Shown here: positions 6,847-14,351 of the stretch, in pieces | Numbering within the stretch: position 1 is the stretch's first letter | How the letters are laid out: each line of letters begins with the position of its first letter | Origin: an uncultured cyanobacterium | GTDB taxonomy: Bacteria > Cyanobacteriota > Cyanobacteriia > Cyanobacteriales > Chroococcidiopsidaceae | Reading direction: 5' to 3' | NCBI GenBank assembly: GCA_946221495.1 | Contig: CAMIFA010000127.1 | Coordinates: 1 to 15,285, forward strand | DNA length: 15,285 nt | Notes under the pieces: model-generated | Databases searched by the model: none | Told to the model about the DNA's origin: nothing | Seen by the model: only the letters and a program-made list of their open reading frames with translations | Translations under genes and position numbers: made by a program

Positions 6847-7352
6847 GTACGTCTGAGGCTGCAACAATAGAGGCGCTAACTTTGCATCCTCATAAAGTTC
6901 ACTAGAAGATGCGCGGGTAATTTAAAGAGTTCATGAATTTAAAACAGACTTGATGTTACTCTAGCTGAAATATCTTACAACAGGAGTATTGGCATTTAGA
7001 CAAAAATTCAACTTAGACTGTAAGTGTCTAATTATTTTAATTTACTTGCAGGAGTTTATCAGGTGAGATGAGAATGAAGAAAATAAGCCTAAATTAATTT
7101 TATTGTAGTCTTATTAACGGAGAAACAAAACTTTAACACTAAAGTCACAACGTCTATCAAAATTACTTGTTTTATTATTTATCAATGAAGTCAGTAACTC
7201 CAAAATCAAGCGTTCATCCAAAAATGTTACTTTAAGTGGAAGCTGATAATCTAAGCTAGAGTAACTTTCAAGTTATACTGCTGCTCTTTAGCATTATTTC
7301 AATCTTTACTTTTTATTAGTTCTTAGTTCACCACTACTTATACAAAACACTG
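6847..7352. other. Long leader region before the ABC exporter, no gene seen
   Basis: Some 500 AT-rich bases hold no credible gene. A tiny frame of nine codons starts at 7069, 16 bases after an AGGAG, and is not called. An imperfect stem, TGTAAGT/ACTTGCA, encloses 7026-7043. The only promoter-like signal near the exporter gene is the -10/dyad at 7262-7279. The length suggests room for upstream regulation or an unrecognised RNA. Confidence 0.45.
7262..7279 (+). promoter_or_regulatory. -10-like box overlapped by a dyad, upstream of the ABC exporter
   Basis: TATACT (7274-7279) is a good -10 hexamer about 75 bases before the exporter start, with no good -35 box at 17-base spacing. A perfect inverted repeat, TAACTT-TC-AAGTTA (7262-7275), runs into it, placing a possible operator where a -10 region would be blocked or activated. 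This is pattern evidence only. Confidence 0.35.
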
Positions 7353-9203
7353 ATGCGTTTCAAACTTCCAACGCCAATTCGCAACCTACTAAAAGCTACA
7401 AGTTTTTGGCAAGATAACTATTTTATTTTACGTGAGTTCAAATACTTTCGTCGGGTTGCAGTCTTGGCTGTGTTATTTACGTTAGTAGCGGCAGTTTTTG
7501 AAGGATTTGGAGTCGGCTTCATATTATCTTTTCTGCAAAGTTTTATCAATCCTCAGGCAAAACCATTTCACACAGGAATTGATTGGATTGATATTAATAT
7601 TTTAGGCATTAATGCTTCTGCTGCCGAGCGACTATATCGTATATCTGCTTTAATTCTATTAACTACTTTTTTGCGTTCGTTATTTACATATTTAGGACGA
7701 CTATACACTAGTATCTGTCAGTTTAAATTAGGCTACCGTCTACGCAAACGAATTTTTGAGCAGCTGCAAGCACTTGATTTAAGCTACTTTGCAAAGACAC
7801 GCCCTTCAGAGTTAATCCATAGCATGACAGCCGAAACAAATCAGGTCATGCTGGCGTTTAATGTAGTTTCTATTTTTATTAGTAAAGGCTGTATTTTACT
7901 TATTTATGTACTCTCTATGTTCTTGCTGTCGTGGCAGCTAACGATTATTACAGTAATGATGTTTGCTCTTTTATCGGTGGGTATAACAACATTACTGCGG
8001 CAAGTACGGGAAGCTTCTTTTGAAAGGACAACTGCTGCTAAAGGCTATACTTCAGTATCGCTAGAGTTTATTAATGGTATTCGCACCATTCAAGCCTCTG
8101 CCGCACAAGAATTTGAGAGACAACGTTTTAATAAAGCAAACGCTAATTTTTTAGCAGCTGCTACAAAAGCTGTGTCAGTTGTGGCTATAACAGAACCGCT
8201 TTCCGAAGGAGTGGCTACCACAATTCTTGTGGTCATGCTAATTGTAGCATTTGCTACTTTGATTCCAAATGGCTTGTTGCAGCCAGCTTCCCTACTAACA
8301 TTTTTGTTTGTATTATTCCGTCTAATGCCGATTCGGAAACAATTAGATGGAGCTAGAGTACAAATGAGTGGTTTTCAAGGTTCACTAAGCAATATTAAAG
8401 AGTTACTTAGAACTGATAACAAAAGTTACTTCCAGAATGGGAAAATTGAGTTTTCCGGATTAAATAGAGCTATTGAGTTTAGGTCTGTAGATTTTGGCTA
8501 CGACGCTAATGAATTAGTATTACACAATATTACGTTAACAATAAAACGCGGACAGATGACAGCATTGGTGGGAGCTTCTGGTGCTGGTAAAACCACGTTA
8601 GTAGATTTAATTCCCCGATTCTACGAGCCAACACAAGGTACGGTTCTGATTGATGGAGTTAATCTACAAGAGTTTGAGATTAACTCGTTACGTCAAAAGC
8701 TAGCTTTTGTAAGTCAAGATACGTTTATTTTTAATACTTCTGTCCGCAACAATATTGCTTATGCCCTAGAAGATGTGGATGAATCGGCAATTTATGAAGC
8801 AGCTCGGTTAGCGAATGCTCTGGAATTTATTTTAGAAATGCCTGAAGGCTTTGATACTCAATTAGGCGATCGTGGGATTCGTTTATCTGGAGGACAACGT
8901 CAACGGATAGCGATCGCTCGTGCTTTACTACGTAACCCAGACATCTTAGTTCTAGATGAAGCAACAAGCGCTCTAGACTCTGTTTCGGAGCGGCTAATTC
9001 AAGAATCATTAGAAAAGCTTGCTGTAGGTAGAACAGTAATTGCGATCGCCCACCGATTATCTACAATTGTTCGAGCAGATAAAGTAGTAGTGCTTGAACA
9101 AGGACGGATTGTAGAACAAGGAGGTTATCAAGAACTACTACAACAACGCGGCAAGCTGTGGAAATATCACCAAATGCAACATGAATTGGGTCAGACAAGT
9201 TAG
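7353..9203 (+). CDS. hepA: HepA-like ABC exporter (fused membrane and ATPase domains)
   Basis: This 616-residue half-transporter is expected to work as a homodimer in the cytoplasmic membrane. Residues 35-330 form the ABC exporter membrane domain with about six segments (clear ones at 35-60, 98-118, 171-193, 195-215, 285-305 and 312-326). The ATPase domain follows: Walker A GASGAGKTT (407-415), Q-loop Q455, signature LSGGQ (511-515), Walker B ILVLDE (531-536), D-loop SALD (539-542) and H-loop H567. All catalytic residues are intact. The N-terminus (LPTPIRNLL, FWQDNY, EFKYFRR, VFEGFG) resembles Anabaena HepA, needed to deposit the heterocyst envelope polysaccharide, as I remember that sequence. 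The symbol marks this resemblance; orthology and a heterocyst role are not established. Neighbouring glycosyltransferases and sulfotransferases support export of a glycan or lipid-linked glycan. A generic MsbA-type lipid exporter is the alternative. Confidence 0.8.
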   Translation: MRFKLPTPIRNLLKATSFWQDNYFILREFKYFRRVAVLAVLFTLVAAVFEGFGVGFILSFLQSFINPQAKPFHTGIDWIDINILGINASAAERLYRISALILLTTFLRSLFTYLGRLYTSICQFKLGYRLRKRIFEQLQALDLSYFAKTRPSELIHSMTAETNQVMLAFNVVSIFISKGCILLIYVLSMFLLSWQLTIITVMMFALLSVGITTLLRQVREASFERTTAAKGYTSVSLEFINGIRTIQASAAQEFERQRFNKANANFLAAATKAVSVVAITEPLSEGVATTILVVMLIVAFATLIPNGLLQPASLLTFLFVLFRLMPIRKQLDGARVQMSGFQGSLSNIKELLRTDNKSYFQNGKIEFSGLNRAIEFRSVDFGYDANELVLHNITLTIKRGQMTALVGASGAGKTTLVDLIPRFYEPTQGTVLIDGVNLQEFEINSLRQKLAFVSQDTFIFNTSVRNNIAYALEDVDESAIYEAARLANALEFILEMPEGFDTQLGDRGIRLSGGQRQRIAIARALLRNPDILVLDEATSALDSVSERLIQESLEKLAVGRTVIAIAHRLSTIVRADKVVVLEQGRIVEQGGYQELLQQRGKLWKYHQMQHELGQTS

Positions 9204-9452
9204 CGCTATACCTTAACTAAGCCTAAAAGACTACAATTATCAATCAAACATATAGACATCTAATTATTTTCTTAAGAGGCGTATACCAATACTATCTGTA
9301 ATTATTCCGGCTTGTTAAATAGTAATGTAATAAACAATGCAACTTCAGGAATTTGATACTGCTTTTAATTTAGATGCTCGCTAATACATCTTTCAGCTTT
9401 TGTTATAGTTGACGCTAATTATAAAAAGTATTGAAAATTATCGAGATTGATT

Positions 9453-10493
9453 ATGCCGCCAATTGAAGAAACTAACCTAACATCAAGACCTGATATGAAT
9501 CAGTTTACTGTGCAACAGAATCTAGACAGATTTGCTTCAACATTACGACCCCGTGCGCCTTGGACTCATAACACTGACTTAGTCTTTTTGGTAGGTTGTC
9601 CTCGCAGTGGCACAACTTGGCTCCAGGCAATGATCGCTTCTCATCCAGCAATTTACACTGGACCAGAAACAAGATTTTTTGCCCTCGTCGGCGGGATCGA
9701 GAAAGAATTCCTCCGTCCTGATGCTACAAAAGCTGGTCTGCCTGTATATTCTACTAAAGAAGATTTATACAAAGTTACAGCTGAGTTATTCTGGTCTTTG
9801 GTATCAGCACTCAATTATCCATCTGGTGAACCTAAATATTTTCTGGAAAAAACGCCTCACCATTGTTTATTTTCTGAGTTCATTCTTAATACATTTCCCA
9901 AAGCACGTTTTATTCATTTAATTAGAGATGGTCGTGCAGTTGTGTCCTCAATGCTCCGCGCCTCAAAAAGTTGGGGACAACATTGGGCTCCGGAAACTGT
10001 GGATCAAGCAACAAAAAGTTGGTTGCAACACACTCAAGCAGGTCGAATGATCGCTGAACAAACAAAGGGAACTGATCAGTATCTAGAAGTTAGATACGAA
10101 GATATTAGACAAAATCCCCACTACTATATGTCAAAACTATTTGAGTGGTTGGAACTGCCCGCAGACGAGTCCTTAATTAGTTCTATCGTTGATGCAAATG
10201 CTTTAGACAAAGTTGCCAGTTCTAAAGAACCATTCGCAGCGATTCCGATGATTGATGGAAATGCGATCGTGCCAAAGTCTAAAACAGCATATCCTGAAGG
10301 CTTTATTGGACCAGCATCTATTAATGTTGATGATATTCAATTAAGCAAACTTCAACGCCTTCGTGTAGAGTACCTGGCAGGGAAACTTCTACAAGAACTA
10401 GGCTATCCAGAGGTAAAAAATCAACTGTCAATTTGGGAAAAAGTTGCTACCTCTAGTAAGGTTCGCAAAAAACTTCATCTGCCAATGCTTTAA
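9453..10493 (+). CDS. PAPS-dependent sulfotransferase (Sulfotransfer_1/3 type)
   Basis: This 346-residue protein has the two signatures of PAPS-dependent sulfotransferases. The 5'-phosphosulfate loop is GCPRSGTTWLQ (48-58), with R51, S52, G53 and T54. The 3'-phosphate site is IRDGRAVVSSM (157-167), with R158 and S165/S166. EKTPHH (132-137) between them fits the conserved substrate-side block. There is no signal peptide or membrane segment, so it should act in the cytoplasm. Lying directly after the exporter and before glycosyltransferases, it probably sulfates a sugar in the exported glycan; a small-molecule or lipid acceptor is possible. I chose ATG 9453 rather than the TTG six bases upstream. 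The preceding 249 bases have TTGACG at 9409-9414 but no well-spaced -10, and no clear Shine-Dalgarno. Confidence 0.85.
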   Translation: MPPIEETNLTSRPDMNQFTVQQNLDRFASTLRPRAPWTHNTDLVFLVGCPRSGTTWLQAMIASHPAIYTGPETRFFALVGGIEKEFLRPDATKAGLPVYSTKEDLYKVTAELFWSLVSALNYPSGEPKYFLEKTPHHCLFSEFILNTFPKARFIHLIRDGRAVVSSMLRASKSWGQHWAPETVDQATKSWLQHTQAGRMIAEQTKGTDQYLEVRYEDIRQNPHYYMSKLFEWLELPADESLISSIVDANALDKVASSKEPFAAIPMIDGNAIVPKSKTAYPEGFIGPASINVDDIQLSKLQRLRVEYLAGKLLQELGYPEVKNQLSIWEKVATSSKVRKKLHLPML

Positions 10494-10609
10494 CTTTTTC
10501 CTCAACATTAGTAGCTATGAAAATACTCAATTATAGTTGGGCAGTGTTAACGCTTGAACATTATTTAGTATGTAATTATACATTAAATTAGCAACAGGAT
10601 TGTGCTAAA

Positions 10610-11812
10610 ATGAATATCGGTCATTTATACGGTTTTAACAGCTATCCACCCCAACATGGCGGGGGTATTCATAACTATAATCTAGTGCAGAATTTGTCAC
10701 AGATGGGCTGTAAAATTCACACTTTTGATTATGAAAAGAACCCTCAATGTGTCACTTATCCTATCAACAAAGAAGGTGTTCAAAGCTTTTTAAATAATGT
10801 TGATATTTTATACATTAGAATTGATGGCGGCTCTCTTGCTAGTAGTAAACTAAAGCTGCGGTGTATGGAAAGGTTTGGAGCGAAGCCGATAATTTGGGAA
10901 ATCAACTCTACCGCAGAAGAAATGTTATCGCAACTCAGGTTTAGCTCAATGCTTAATAATACACCTGAGGAGCAGAAGTTATTAAATAAACTAAGGCAAG
11001 GAAGTAACGATATCTTTGTGCAACTAAAAACGCAGTTGCAAATGAGTAATGAAGAGCGTTGCCGTCGCAAGTATGCAAAGCTAGTAGATGCAGCAATTTG
11101 TGTTTCAGATCCATTGAAAGATTATGCTGTGAATGGTTTGGGAATTAAAAATTGTGAGGTCGTTCCTAATGGTTCTGACCCTAATTTGTTTTCTCCAGAA
11201 AAGAAAAGAATAGATTTGTTCCCAGGTTATGACGATTATTTTAAAGTTATTTATGCAGGTGACTCTCGCTGGCCTTGGCAAGGATTTGATCTACTTACAG
11301 GAGTGATAGAACTTGCAAAGCGTCAAGAACACAAAATTCTATTTATTGTTTTGAATAATGGATCCGCAGAGTCGCTACAAACAGGAGAGAACGCCTTAGT
11401 ATTTAACAATGTAAATTATACTGATGTGCCGAATTATATAGCTTCATCTGATGCTTGTCTTTGCCTTTACCATGACTTTCCCTGGTCTAAGTATGGTTTT
11501 CATCTGTCTTCCCTAAAGTTGTTCGACTACATGGCATCTGGAAAACCAATAATAGCATCTCGACTTGGGCAATTATCCACAGTTATAGAGGATGGTAAGG
11601 ACGGATTACTGACAACTAATGATGTAAATGATATCTACGACAAGATATTAATTTGTTTTAAAGATCAAGAGCAAGCTGCTTGTATGGGAGCATCTGCTAG
11701 AGAAAAAGTTGTTAGTTTTTATAACTGGGAGCGAGTTGCTAAATCTACATTGGAGGTAATGAAATCTGTAACTAACAGTAATAAATTAGCAGTAGTTTCT
11801 CCAGAGAAATAA
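10610..11812 (+). CDS. Glycosyltransferase family 4 (GT-B fold), divergent donor motif
   Basis: This 400-residue GT-B glycosyltransferase is expected to act at the cytoplasmic face on sugar nucleotides. The N-terminal acceptor domain has the glycine-rich loop HGGGIHNY (16-23). The domain link shows VDAAICVSD (159-167) and VVPNGSDPNLF (184-194), both typical of GT4. The donor domain has VIYAGDSRWPWQGFDLL (213-229), SSDACLCLY (279-287) and SLKLFDYMASGKPII (301-315). The usual GT4 E-x7-E is changed: H298 and D306 occupy those positions, a form seen in the SPLKxFEYMA subgroup, here with Asp for Glu. Residues 110-158 form a charged, helix-rich insertion. ATG is preceded by AGGA with 10-base spacing. 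Donor sugar and acceptor are not predictable. Confidence 0.82.
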   Translation: MNIGHLYGFNSYPPQHGGGIHNYNLVQNLSQMGCKIHTFDYEKNPQCVTYPINKEGVQSFLNNVDILYIRIDGGSLASSKLKLRCMERFGAKPIIWEINSTAEEMLSQLRFSSMLNNTPEEQKLLNKLRQGSNDIFVQLKTQLQMSNEERCRRKYAKLVDAAICVSDPLKDYAVNGLGIKNCEVVPNGSDPNLFSPEKKRIDLFPGYDDYFKVIYAGDSRWPWQGFDLLTGVIELAKRQEHKILFIVLNNGSAESLQTGENALVFNNVNYTDVPNYIASSDACLCLYHDFPWSKYGFHLSSLKLFDYMASGKPIIASRLGQLSTVIEDGKDGLLTTNDVNDIYDKILICFKDQEQAACMGASAREKVVSFYNWERVAKSTLEVMKSVTNSNKLAVVSPEK

Positions 11813-11829
11813 CTTCTTAAAAAAGAGGT
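11812..11829 (+). terminator. Possible hairpin terminator after the first GT4 gene
   Basis: ACTTCTT (11812-11818) pairs with AAGAGGT (11823-11829), 7 pairs including one G-U, around an AAAA loop. It begins at the last base of the stop codon. There is no U-tract after it, so support is weak. Confidence 0.3.
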
Positions 11830-11890
11830 CATTAAAAATTAGTATCTATATCAATTAAAGCTAAAAGATGTTTGCAAACCACTCCTAATT

Positions 11891-11921
11891 ACAAATCAAA
11901 CCTATCCTACGTTTGATTTGT
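11891..11921 (+). promoter_or_regulatory. 11-bp hairpin in the leader of the GT2 gene
   Basis: ACAAATCAAAC (11891-11901) pairs perfectly with GTTTGATTTGT (11911-11921) around a 9-base loop. The stem ends 2 bases before a Shine-Dalgarno-like AAAGGA (11924-11929). The 3' arm is T-rich but no U-run follows, so it may be a weak terminator, an attenuator, or a processing and stability element in the leader. Confidence 0.45.
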
Positions 11922-11933
11922 TAAAAGGATAGT

Positions 11934-11972
11934 ATGAACCAATCTGTAAATTTATATGATACGTATATCTAG
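11934..11972 (+). CDS. Candidate 12-residue leader peptide overlapping the GT2 start
   Basis: ATG at 11934 has a good ribosome site (AAAGGA, 4-base spacing) and opens a frame encoding MNQSVNLYDTYI before TAG at 11970-11972. It overlaps the first codons of the GT2 gene (ATG 11956) in another frame, while that gene has no Shine-Dalgarno of its own. It could couple translation to the GT2 gene. Alternatively it marks a frameshift or sequencing error that separates the true start from the GT2 frame. Peptide production is not shown. Confidence 0.25.
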   Translation: MNQSVNLYDTYI

Positions 11973-12885
11973 TATTATTTGCACACTTAACCGTGCTGAT
12001 TATCTACGCAAGGCAATTAAGAGTCTTGTTGAGCAAACATTAGCTACGGAAAGTTACGAAATCTTAGTAGTAGACAACGGTTCAAGTGATGCTACTAAAC
12101 AGGTAGTAATTGAAGAATTTTCTCAGGTACAAAACCTACGCTATATCTACGAGCCGATTATGGGATTATCCCAGGCGCGGAACACAGGTTTAGCAAACGC
12201 CACTGGTGAATATATAGCCTACTTAGATGATGATGCGATCGCTTCTCCTCAGTGGCTAGAAAAAATTGTTGAAGTCTTTGACACTGTTAAGCCACAGCTA
12301 GGATGCGTTGGAGGTAAGGTAGAGCCGATATGGGAAGCACCGCGACCATCTTGGTTACCTGATCAGTTAATGACTTACCTGACAACCCTGGATTACTCCA
12401 AAACTCCTGTGAATTTAGATAATACTCCATGTCGGCTTACTGGAGCTAATATTGCCTTTCCCAAACATCTTCTCCAAACCTTAGGCGGATTTCAAGTCGA
12501 TCTTGGCAGAAGAGGTAATAACCTTTTATCTAGTGAAGAGTCTTTTATTCAAGAACAACTTTTAGAGAAGGGTTACTCTTGCTTCTACCATCCTGAAATT
12601 GCTGTTGGTCATCACATTCCCGCCTCTCGCCTAACTAAAGATTTTTTTGTGAATAGGCTGTACTGGGAAGGTGTCTCTAAAGCTATTGCTCAAATTCACC
12701 AAAAAGCACCCTCAAACCTCCAACGGCTACAGATGATAATTCCTATAGCTTTGAGAATATCTCGCTCTCCTTGGAAAATAGCTAACCTAGCGATACCAAC
12801 AAATAATCCAGAACGATTTGCGCGCAAGTGCTTAACTTTGTCCAACATAAGCTACATAATGGGTTTGCTGGGTGTTGTAAAGTAA
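11956..12885 (+). CDS. Glycosyltransferase family 2 (GT-A fold)
   Basis: This 309-residue inverting-type GT2 enzyme has ICTLNR (8-13) at the first strand, LVVDNGSSD (37-45) for nucleotide-sugar binding, and GLSQARNTGL (70-79). The DxD-type metal motif is YLDDDA (89-94). GANIAF (163-168), then SSEE (192-195) near the acceptor site with E194 or E195 as possible catalytic base, and VGHH (217-220) complete the usual pattern. There is no multi-spanning membrane domain; a mildly hydrophobic stretch near 250-285 may contact the membrane. It probably extends the glycan at the cytoplasmic face. ATG 11956 gives a natural N-terminus (MIRISSIICT), but it lacks a Shine-Dalgarno and lies inside a short upstream frame that has one. 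Donor and linkage are unknown. Confidence 0.86.
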   Translation: MIRISSIICTLNRADYLRKAIKSLVEQTLATESYEILVVDNGSSDATKQVVIEEFSQVQNLRYIYEPIMGLSQARNTGLANATGEYIAYLDDDAIASPQWLEKIVEVFDTVKPQLGCVGGKVEPIWEAPRPSWLPDQLMTYLTTLDYSKTPVNLDNTPCRLTGANIAFPKHLLQTLGGFQVDLGRRGNNLLSSEESFIQEQLLEKGYSCFYHPEIAVGHHIPASRLTKDFFVNRLYWEGVSKAIAQIHQKAPSNLQRLQMIIPIALRISRSPWKIANLAIPTNNPERFARKCLTLSNISYIMGLLGVVK

Positions 12886-12931
12886 GGTGCAGGAGAATTT
12901 TGGTAACAGATTGTAGTTGTTGTATAAGACT

Positions 12932-12955
12932 AGGCAAATATTCCTTTGTTTGCCT
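12932..12955 (+). promoter_or_regulatory. Hairpin before the Shine-Dalgarno of the second GT4 gene
   Basis: AGGCAAATA (12932-12940) pairs with TGTTTGCCT (12947-12955), 9 pairs including one G-U, around a 6-base loop. It lies 47 bases after the GT2 stop and ends 6 bases before GGAG (12962-12965). It could be an intercistronic terminator or processing site, or could tune access to the ribosome site. Confidence 0.4.
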
Positions 12956-12972
12956 TAAATTGGAGTTGAATA

Positions 12973-14082
12973 ATGCGTATTTTATATGATGGCAGAATAT
13001 ATGCAATCCAGACTGCTGGAGGTATTAATAGATATTTTGCTAATTTAATCAGCAGGCTACCAGAAAGTTTTGTTCCTACTCTCACTACTTGCAGACCTCG
13101 TAGTCTTAATTATCCGACTCATCCAAATTTAAAAATATTTTCTTACCAGAGACTAGGTTATCCTTACAAGCGTATTTCTTGTTGGATGGAAAAGTATTAT
13201 TTTCAAGCTGTTAATATTATTAATAACTCAGATATTGCTCACCCTACTTATTATAATTTGCTTAACAGGCAAGAATTTAATAAGTATCGCTGTCCTGTTG
13301 TAGTTACTATTCATGACATGATACCAGAAATTTTTTCTGCTCAAATTGATCCAAAAGGAGAATTGGCTGAGAGGAAACGAAAAGCAATATTGGCAGCACA
13401 AGCAATTATTTGTGTTTCTGAAAATACAAAAAAAGATTTACTTGAGCGGTACTCATTACCTGAAAATAAAATAACAGTAACCCATCTAGCTTCAGAAATA
13501 GATGCTAGTCTTGCTCATGGCTTTGAGCCAGTTCCTAAGCGTCCCTATTATCTATATGTAGGTAGTCGCACCAAATATAAAAATTTTGATGGATTATTAG
13601 CGGCTTTTGCTAAAGCTGTTTCTATTGAGCCTGATATTACACTGTGTGTTGTTGGCTCACCTTTTGATGAAGCAGAACAAAAATTAATCAATGAGCTGAA
13701 GCTAACTGATCGTATTGAGCATTACGGGCATATTAATGATAACCATCTAGCAAAGCTTTATCGTTGTAGTTTAGCCTTTGTTTATCCATCATTGTATGAA
13801 GGCTTTGGTATACCTCCCTTAGAAGCTATGGCTTGTGGAACTGTTGTTGTTGCTTCCAATTGCTCTAGTATTCCCGAAGTAGTCGGCAATGCTGGCTTAT
13901 TATTTGACCCTAAAGCAATCGGCGATTTGGCAGATATCCTGCTTTTCCTGCTTGATAATTCTACAGAACGCGATCGCTTGATTGCTAAAGGATATCACAG
14001 AGCACAAGCTTTTAGTTGGGATAAAACAGCTTCCCAAACCGTTGATGTTTATCGTTCAATAAATGGTAGTAGTTTGAATTGA
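12973..14082 (+). CDS. Glycosyltransferase family 4, canonical (mannosyltransferase-like)
   Basis: This 369-residue GT-B enzyme carries the standard GT4 features. AGGINRY (15-21) is the acceptor-domain loop, VTIHDMIPE (111-119) and AIICVSENTKKDL (144-156) lie in the first domain, and YVGSRTKYKNFDGLL (195-209) opens the donor domain. The E-x7-E motif is intact (E276 and E284 in YEGFGIPPLEAMACG), followed by SSIPEVVGNAGLLFDP (298-313). The pattern is like WbaZ/MtfB-type mannosyl- or related transferases of surface polysaccharides, acting on a GDP- or UDP-sugar, but sugar identity is not fixed by sequence. ATG 12973 has GGAG at 7-base spacing, a good start. It contains the last HIP1 site of the window (13970-13977). 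It differs clearly from the first GT4, so the two are not a recent duplication. Confidence 0.9.
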   Translation: MRILYDGRIYAIQTAGGINRYFANLISRLPESFVPTLTTCRPRSLNYPTHPNLKIFSYQRLGYPYKRISCWMEKYYFQAVNIINNSDIAHPTYYNLLNRQEFNKYRCPVVVTIHDMIPEIFSAQIDPKGELAERKRKAILAAQAIICVSENTKKDLLERYSLPENKITVTHLASEIDASLAHGFEPVPKRPYYLYVGSRTKYKNFDGLLAAFAKAVSIEPDITLCVVGSPFDEAEQKLINELKLTDRIEHYGHINDNHLAKLYRCSLAFVYPSLYEGFGIPPLEAMACGTVVVASNCSSIPEVVGNAGLLFDPKAIGDLADILLFLLDNSTERDRLIAKGYHRAQAFSWDKTASQTVDVYRSINGSSLN

Positions 14083-14351
14083 AAACTTTAGTGTTAAAAC
14101 TTACTGTTACCTAATAATTTGAGAAACTCCTGTTTAAAACAAATGCTCAATTTTGAAACTAAACTACAAAACTTACTTAGTCTAAAAAGTAGAGACAAAT
14201 TATTACAGCTTGCTAGTTAGGTTAAAAACATTAAGATTTAGAATCTATCATAAATACTCTTAAATTTTTTTAATCTATTGACTGAATTTGATTATTATGA
14301 TACTTATAGTTTATTTCATTTTTATAATAAGGATATTTAAGTAGTATCGCC

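Noticed and set aside
8827..9009. Minus-strand open frame opposite the exporter ATPase domain
   Set aside because: It is a shadow of the strongly conserved ABC coding sequence on the plus strand.
9679..9921. Second plus-strand frame inside the first sulfotransferase
   Set aside because: It overlaps the conserved sulfotransferase core in another frame and has no motif.
10571..10584. ATGTA-N4-TACAT-like palindrome before the first GT4
   Set aside because: It has short AT-rich arms, the centre is not symmetric, and it fits no known regulator spacing that I can name.
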